Source of the DNA: Pyrenula massariospora | Taxonomy: Eukaryota > Ascomycota > Eurotiomycetes > Pyrenulales > Pyrenulaceae | DNA length: 64,000 nucleotides | Direction: 5' to 3' | Assembly: GCA_021030905.1 (NCBI GenBank) | Contig: JAGFMI010000004.1 | Coordinates: forward strand, 1,860,001 to 1,924,000 | Shown: positions 61,401-64,000 of the stretch, piece after piece | Layout of the letters: each line of letters begins with the position of its first letter | Position numbering within the stretch: position 1 is the first letter of the stretch | Notes under the pieces: generated by a model | Told to the model about the DNA's origin: nothing | Databases searched by the model: none | Seen by the model: only the letters and a program-made list of their open reading frames with translations | Translations under genes and position numbers: made by a program

Positions 61401-64000
61401 GCATGGTCAGTACTCGCAGGATTCTTAATAGTCCCTACTGCCTCACCCAACTTCCTTTGTAGGGATCCTAAGGCTTTGAATAGTCCCGTATATCCAAAGC
61501 CGAGCTTCCCAAGCGCACCATAGAAGCGTTCTGCATCTATTTCTAGAAAATTGAATTGGGTTTCGTTTCTAGGATTCGGCGGAAGTATGTCTCCGCCAGC
61601 CTCACCCAGCGCAGCCGAAATTTTGCCAGAAGCATTGAGGTCCATGCCCAGAGAGTGTTTAGCAGATGCTGAGTAAAAGGAGAAGTTGGCAGTTAAGGAT
61701 TTGTTATCAATCAAGATGTCGGTCAAGGAAGCCTGTGACTCGACGCTGGCATATTCATCATTGAAAACGATTGCCTGCCCTATAACAAAGTCTTCGATTT
61801 CAATCAGCTTCAAGGAATGATTTCGACAGATAAGTTTCACGGCTTCAAGAGCAGCGGAAATGTAGCCTGCGGCTGGAAATACCATCTGGCCTTGAATCTG
61901 GTGCCCTACAAGCCACGGAATTTCCTTCGGCCGAAGCATGTTTTTCCACCGTTGCTGCTGGTGTGTGCCATCTGGGAGTTTTGTGCCAAGAATCTCATGG
62001 GGCGGGTCGCCTTTGGTACGGTTCGCGGCACACGAGCGCGACTCGTGCCAGAAAATTCGTTCATGGTCCCAAGGATATGACGGCAAATCCGGAAGGACCT
62101 GAGGAATACCACCCTTAGAGTCCAAGACAAATTTATAGAACGAAGGATAGTCAACGGCGTGCTCGCCTAGAGCTTGCCATATATATCCAAGAGCTTCTGC
62201 AAAAGCTTGAATATTATCTCTTGATCGGTGTAAGAGGCCCGTATAAGGCATGGGGTGGCTATCAACCTCCTGCACAACCTCGAGAGTAGGCCCCTTGAGT
62301 GCGGGATGCGGACCGCACTCGATAGCCAGGTCGAACGGCCCTTTCTCAGCCATCGCAAACTCTACAGCTTGTGAAAACAAGACTGGCTGAACCATGTTAT
62401 TCACCCAATACTCATTGCTCAGCATAGGAAGATACTCGATTGCCTCTTCGCCATAGACACTCGATATCCAAGTCGTGCCGCCTCGCGGGGGTCTAAGAAC
62501 TTTAATATTGCAATCGATGAGCGATCTCTGGTAAGCTCCAGAGCAGGCAAGCATGTGATGTGAGTGGTACGCTTTATCGACCTTCAAGAGGCGCACAAAC
62601 TTCTTCTCATCATCAAAGACCTCTTTTGCCCCCTCAACCGCGTCAAGGTTGCCGGATAGCGTAACACTTGCGGACGAGTTACTTGCAGCAACATTCAGTC
62701 GGCCCTTAAAAGCAGGTAGGTTACAAAGATCATGAGCATCTTCAAATGAAGTTCCAACAGCCACCATAGCTCCTATTTCTCCTGCGACGCCTTCGGCAAG
62801 ATGAAGATGGTAGCCTCGATAGTAGGCGATTCGGATGGCGTCGGTAGCACTGAGGTAGCCGGATGCATAGGCGGCGCCCATCTCCCCGGAAGAATGGCCT
62901 ACTACGGTCTCAAAGGTGATTCCGGCGCTCTTCAACAAGTCCACCAAAAGAATTTGGATCGCTGTACAAAGTGGCTGACTGATCGCAGCTTCGTTGACGT
63001 GAGACGAAGACCCTTCGGCCAAGATCTCGTGTCTGATTGACCAAGACGGGCCATCTGGTAGCTCAGCCAGGCTCTGTTCCAAGTCTGCGAGAATTGAGGC
63101 GGCAGCTGGAGAGTTGACAAGGAGCTCAGCGCCCATGCGTGCCCACTGGGCACCCTGGCCAGTAAAGACCCCAAGGATTCGCGGTTTCGAAGGGAGTGAT
63201 TTTGATGGCACTTTCAGAAGAGCCGTGGTCTCGGATTCAGCTCTATCCCGCAGGGATTGGGCGAGTTCTGAGGGTGTTGCACCATACACAGAAGTACGGT
63301 ATGGCAGGGTTGAGCGGCGGGTATTCAGCGTCCAGGTAAAATCGGAGAGATTGATCGAGTCATTTTCCTCGAGATAGTTGGCGTATTTTCGGAGCAGAGT
63401 CCTTAGGGCCCTTTCCGAAGACGCAGAAAGGTTGCACGCAGTATAAACGACATCGTTCAGGCCGTAGTGGCGCACCCCGGGGGCCTCGTAGGCCTCGAGG
63501 ATGGCATGTGCGTTTGCTCCACCGAATCCAAAGCTGTTGATGCTGATCCTTCGTACCGCCCCCGGAGCAAGTTCTGGCCATGATCTCGCTTCTGTCGGAA
63601 TTTGCACGTCCCCGTAGAATGGTCTTACTTTGGGGTTGAGGGTGTGGAAGAGGCGATTGGGGGGGATGATGGCATGCTGAAGCGCGAGACTCGCCTTGAG
63701 CAGAGCCGCCAAGCCTGCCGTACCTTCGGTATGACCAATCACCGTCTTGACGGATCCGACATACAGCGGCTCGGAGCCCGTCTTCGGGACCACCTCGGCC
63801 GCAAAGAAAGCATCGTGGATCGCCTGAGCCTCAATTGGATCGCCAGCCGGTGTGCCAGTGCCATGAGCTTCGAAGAACTGCGGTCGATCACTCTCCTCAG
63901 AAATGTCTAATCCAGCTTGGGCATAAGTCGCCTGAATCAACGCCGTTTGCGCCGTGGCGCTTGGCATAGTGATCCCCTTGGTCCTGCCGTCCTGATTGAT
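52463..64000 (-). CDS. Hybrid PKS-NRPS with reductive release (cytochalasan-type), 5' truncated by window edge
   Basis: Coding sequence runs off the right edge; the frame is open to 64000 (reading INQDGRTKGITMPS), so the ATG at 63967 is not the start. Domains (approximate positions, descending): KS C-terminal part to 63450 with EAHGTGT and VIGHTEG His motifs; AT 63180-62100 (FTGQGAQW, GHSSGEMG); DH 61990-61080 (HQIQGQMVFP, HPATLDNA); C-methyltransferase 60650-60170 (EIGAGTGGAT); degenerate ER 59500-58560 without a cofactor motif; KR 58480-57900 (GLTGGLGLSL, YAASNAY); ACP 57560-57340 (GLDSL); disordered linker; C 56870-55560 (HHINMDG); A 55480-54040 (LYTSGSTGQPKG, YGPTETT); T 53920-53690 (HVGGSSLG); R 53510-52470 (ITGASGFLG, YTASKW). 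The intact reductase suggests release as an amino aldehyde. A 48-nt in-frame intron is likely at 57565-57612. The product is probably a cytochalasan-like compound. Confidence 0.93.
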   Translation of the reverse strand: MNQDGRTKGITMPSATAQTALIQATYAQAGLDISEESDRPQFFEAHGTGTPAGDPIEAQAIHDAFFAAEVVPKTGSEPLYVGSVKTVIGHTEGTAGLAALLKASLALQHAIIPPNRLFHTLNPKVRPFYGDVQIPTEARSWPELAPGAVRRISINSFGFGGANAHAILEAYEAPGVRHYGLNDVVYTACNLSASSERALRTLLRKYANYLEENDSINLSDFTWTLNTRRSTLPYRTSVYGATPSELAQSLRDRAESETTALLKVPSKSLPSKPRILGVFTGQGAQWARMGAELLVNSPAAASILADLEQSLAELPDGPSWSIRHEILAEGSSSHVNEAAISQPLCTAIQILLVDLLKSAGITFETVVGHSSGEMGAAYASGYLSATDAIRIAYYRGYHLHLAEGVAGEIGAMVAVGTSFEDAHDLCNLPAFKGRLNVAASNSSASVTLSGNLDAVEGAKEVFDDEKKFVRLLKVDKAYHSHHMLACSGAYQRSLIDCNIKVLRPPRGGTTWISSVYGEEAIEYLPMLSNEYWVNNMVQPVLFSQAVEFAMAEKGPFDLAIECGPHPALKGPTLEVVQEVDSHPMPYTGLLHRSRDNIQAFAEALGYIWQALGEHAVDYPSFYKFVLDSKGGIPQVLPDLPSYPWDHERIFWHESRSCAANRTKGDPPHEILGTKLPDGTHQQQRWKNMLRPKEIPWLVGHQIQGQMVFPAAGYISAALEAVKLICRNHSLKLIEIEDFVIGQAIVFNDEYASVESQASLTDILIDNKSLTANFSFYSASAKHSLGMDLNASGKISAALGEAGGDILPPNPRNETQFNFLEIDAERFYGALGKLGFGYTGLFKALGSLQRKLGEAVGTIKNPASTDHAYDLLLHPATLDNAIQSIILAFSYPNDGRLWSVHLPTGIKRIRVNPTLCESYAGREVELRFKSTIINDQSSQIEGDVEIYNEHGLEALMQLEGLHTKPLAHATIATDSALFSEVTWDVDGPYQSLAADSMPDMKENAEISFDLERVAFYYLKDLNNTASRTDREKAELHHKIFFEFIDYAISSVNNGTAQFAKRHWIHDTHDLVQSLIGKYPDSIDMKLMHTIGEHLIPVVRGETTMLEYMREDNMLNDFYVNAVGFKEYTASLAQQVSLFGHRYPHMNVLEIGAGTGGATKRIFERLGRRFGSYTYTDISIGFFEKAKEVFEDFEPKLIFKALNIEKDPVQQGFAEHSYDLVIASLVLHATHEMKTTMSNVRRLLKPGGYLVMLELGDYNDMRNGLVFGSLPGWWMGYDDGRKLSPSMSIARWDACIRDAGFSGVDTVVPRQSDLPVSLVVITSQAVDQYVNFLREPLAPEASKIQGAQLTVIGGTTVKVGEIAEIALNALKPFYANITHVRSLADLNHFEVPFMGTALCLVDLDEAIFRDMNPETLSGLQQLFKQSRSCLWVTQGSRHDEPFQNMSLGLERVVKLEMTHLRLQYLDFNSEHDLSAQVILKKLLHFEATGLWEQNGQAKDLLWSVEPELVYENGRCLIPRLMQNQVRNDRYNSSRRTITKNVDPTTSRLSLSWLGNGYEVFEDPQNEPNHASSAIDGKVKLEVSYCSLEALRVTSTDYAHLVLGSNARTKEQVLALSAERSSIVYVYDSWTVPCIMSDNDAHNFLPLVHDCLLALATIADFSCGETLVLLEPGETLASAISQLASEKGVKLISLTSKTIYKGGNWTYIHQNAPRRTIRSILPPHVASFIACSAGGHIDANIEACLPGNCIIKGPEYFTSKTAKLDSFSSVAFIPSMLRSAFVRAHHDMKVVSVIPDAVIAASHISTDNQPTSSVRFLKWTSTQLIPVKIKPVDFGTIFCPDKTYWLVGLTGGLGLSLCEWMIKHGAKHVVLTSRNPNVDSTWQNEMKAQGADIKIYANDITERQSVASVYQRIRQECPPLGGVAQGAMVLADTMFVDLDLHRVQKVLRPKVNGAIYLEELLGDFPLDFFVFFSSMAHVTGNQGQSIYAASNAYMTALAAQRRKRGLAGSAINIGAIIGNGYVTRQLTVAQQEYLTHMGNVFMSEQDFHQIFAEAVVAGQRTANDNSEIMTGLRLAHSNDTDKVTWFHDPKFSHYVLSPEAQDPRVQTSTGNVSTRSQLLLATTSDEVKDIIEGETYLISALCLTDMTTDCFISKLKSSLQIDSSVSIANMNAEELGLDSLVAVDIRSWFIKELNVEMPVLKILGGFTVTELIHTAIETLPASFVPNLGKMLDPSVKAAAQNPPARTRELSQTLDSQPITGSGSAYTDYEDVEDDRVDSSIQQSIPPKMAGDFGKSRTQDSTSDSLRAEHRLVPLNAGSAKPQSSPITTMNEFQAVARSRKKIYDSPFESDSENDSGRKSLISTATSSSIMADDLSRKDDAGLEETLPMSFGQTRFWFLRSFLEDQSTFNITTSIRLVGSLSGDFAGAVKALGYRHAALRTAFFNDKNHQPMQAVLRQPLLHLEQSNIDHKDEIANVYQRIKNYRYDLSRGETMRILLLSLSEELHQLIIGYHHINMDGISLEVIIRDLQLLYFENTLTPIATQYPDFSIMQQKQYSTGNWQKEIAFWKSEFAIIPPPLPILHLSTKTIRSPLKEYASNVVKFNVAPAVSASIENVCRRTRTSHFNFFLAAFKALLLRYSGEDENDICIGIADSGRNSEEVADSVGFFLNLLPLRFKPRLSQTFNEALKEIRSKSMIALANSKVPFDVILNEVNAPRTSTHNPLFQAFLNYRQGVEDKRIFCGCESEVTQFDSSQTAYDISIDILDNPSSESVVYLSGQSMLYSEADVELLAQGYQNLLKAFSKNPGLRLSRPSMYDQESTRQALNAGIGPFRKFDWPDTLVHRFDDVVTTHGSKFALKTNQSSLTYSQMAERVNAIALTLKSNGVGEETRVGVFQDPTADFFCSLLALLRVGATFIPLELRLTTPRLAAIVSDSALRVVMYDKANQKNLNALGATFKKINVSLIPARTSEHIPNKARPDAPAMILYTSGSTGQPKGILLSHSSWRNHIAVSSEVWGVQWGKGVHLQQSAWSFDLALSQTFLALANGALLFVVPADKRGDSFAISKIIVSEQITFAQATRSELVSWLSSGDTQALRKSQWQFAMTCGEKMTSALIHEFRNLAKNDLRLVNVYGPTETTLAIGSAEVRYDSEESLNAPFKIFDNYSVYVLDKQLQPVPIGAPGEIYIGGTGVGLGYLNMEGLTEERFLPDDYAPKEFIGSNWKKMHKSGDRGRCLPGGGFVVEGRIDGDLQIKLRGIRIDLGDIESTIVRQAAGALQEAVVSLRSSGEDEYLVAHVVFSAAFSGAPEQFLEQIRASLPLPQYMKPAAMMYLKRMPTNHSGKLDRKAVISLPLLSENGPDYAPAGEQELPDAKLKSIWVQVIGEDIAALHHIDLQSDFFHVGGSSLGLVKVQAQIKSAFGVEVPLVTLFENSTLHAMVRRIDPKFNPSPLPCTQSDALPNTLQQAASPASDQVLQQIDWEQETALTNDIYDLEVNSAPKDQGLPYKSIVITGASGFLGTQLLRNMVEDNYIDKIHAIALRRSKDDLPAIFSDPKVELHTGDLTAPRLGLSEATAREIFSETDAVIHNGADVSFLKTYDTLRKSNVGSTRELAKLCLPERVPIHYISSASVIQLTGQTSFGEGSVANFEPPTDGLDGYTASKWASERFLELVSEKFFVPIWIHRPSSITGDDAPALDLMTNILTLSKKMRKAPISPNWQGTLDFVTVERAAAEILDQVRDDNAHSGSVLKYVYESGDVEIAVQDMQGSLERESGGHFETLSLKDWTNAARAEGLDELIATYLERAGDTSIVFPKLLKAFNTPKVGVTSQKPPRRHASLFSIRGMVDSMFFMR

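Noticed and set aside
1-64000. CRISPR arrays, prokaryotic operons, integrons
   Set aside because: Gene structure, introns and families are fungal; no regularly spaced short repeats were seen.

Overview
The window is nuclear DNA of a filamentous ascomycete (Pezizomycotina). Genes carry short introns of about 45-105 nt with GTRNGY-type donors and CTNAY-like branch points. The gene content is typically fungal: Zn2Cys6 activator, AROM-derived quinate repressor, ARP6, flotillin, DUF1857 protein, secretory lipase and a PKS-NRPS. I cannot name the species or class. Genes sit 0.2-2 kb apart on both strands with no operons. Spliced models were built by hand from reading frame, splice motifs and family conservation; each totals a multiple of three.

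Region by region. (1) 0.1-3.5 kb: a conserved fungal protein and a flotillin. (2) 4.9-17.2 kb: a remnant or minimal quinate/shikimate-catabolism neighbourhood. It holds a Gfo/Idh/MocA oxidoreductase, a 3-dehydroshikimate dehydratase (QutC type), a small alpha/beta hydrolase, the divergent repressor/activator pair QutR and QutA, and a microsomal-type epoxide hydrolase. Quinate dehydrogenase, catabolic dehydroquinase and quinate permease are not in the window. (3) 19.5-28.4 kb: surface and secreted proteins (a membrane-anchored A1-protease-like protein that has lost its first catalytic Asp, a Ser/Thr-rich protein with three exact 64-residue repeats, a small Cys-rich secreted protein) and a DapA-family aldolase. 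(4) 28.7-38.2 kb: ARP6, an unknown protein, a secretory lipase, a DUF1857 protein and an unknown secreted protein. (5) 38.2-40.3 kb: gene-poor DNA with one unusual tRNA-like sequence.

(6) 40.3 kb to the right edge: a biosynthetic cluster of cytochalasan type. It contains a berberine-bridge-like FAD oxidase, a lipocalin-like Diels-Alderase, a stand-alone (trans) enoyl reductase, a short-chain dehydrogenase, a CcsE/PyiE-like alpha/beta hydrolase, a 14-TM MFS exporter, and a giant PKS-NRPS (KS-AT-DH-MT-degenerate ER-KR-ACP-C-A-T-R) whose 5' end lies beyond the window.

Proposed logic of region 6, from known cytochalasan pathways: the PKS with the trans-ER builds a methylated polyketide, the NRPS module adds an amino acid, and the R domain releases an amino aldehyde. 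The hydrolase supports cyclisation to the pyrrolinone and the Diels-Alderase forms the isoindolone/macrocycle. The FAD oxidase and SDR tailor the product and the MFS protein exports it. No P450, Baeyer-Villiger monooxygenase or cluster regulator is visible in the window; they may lie to the right.
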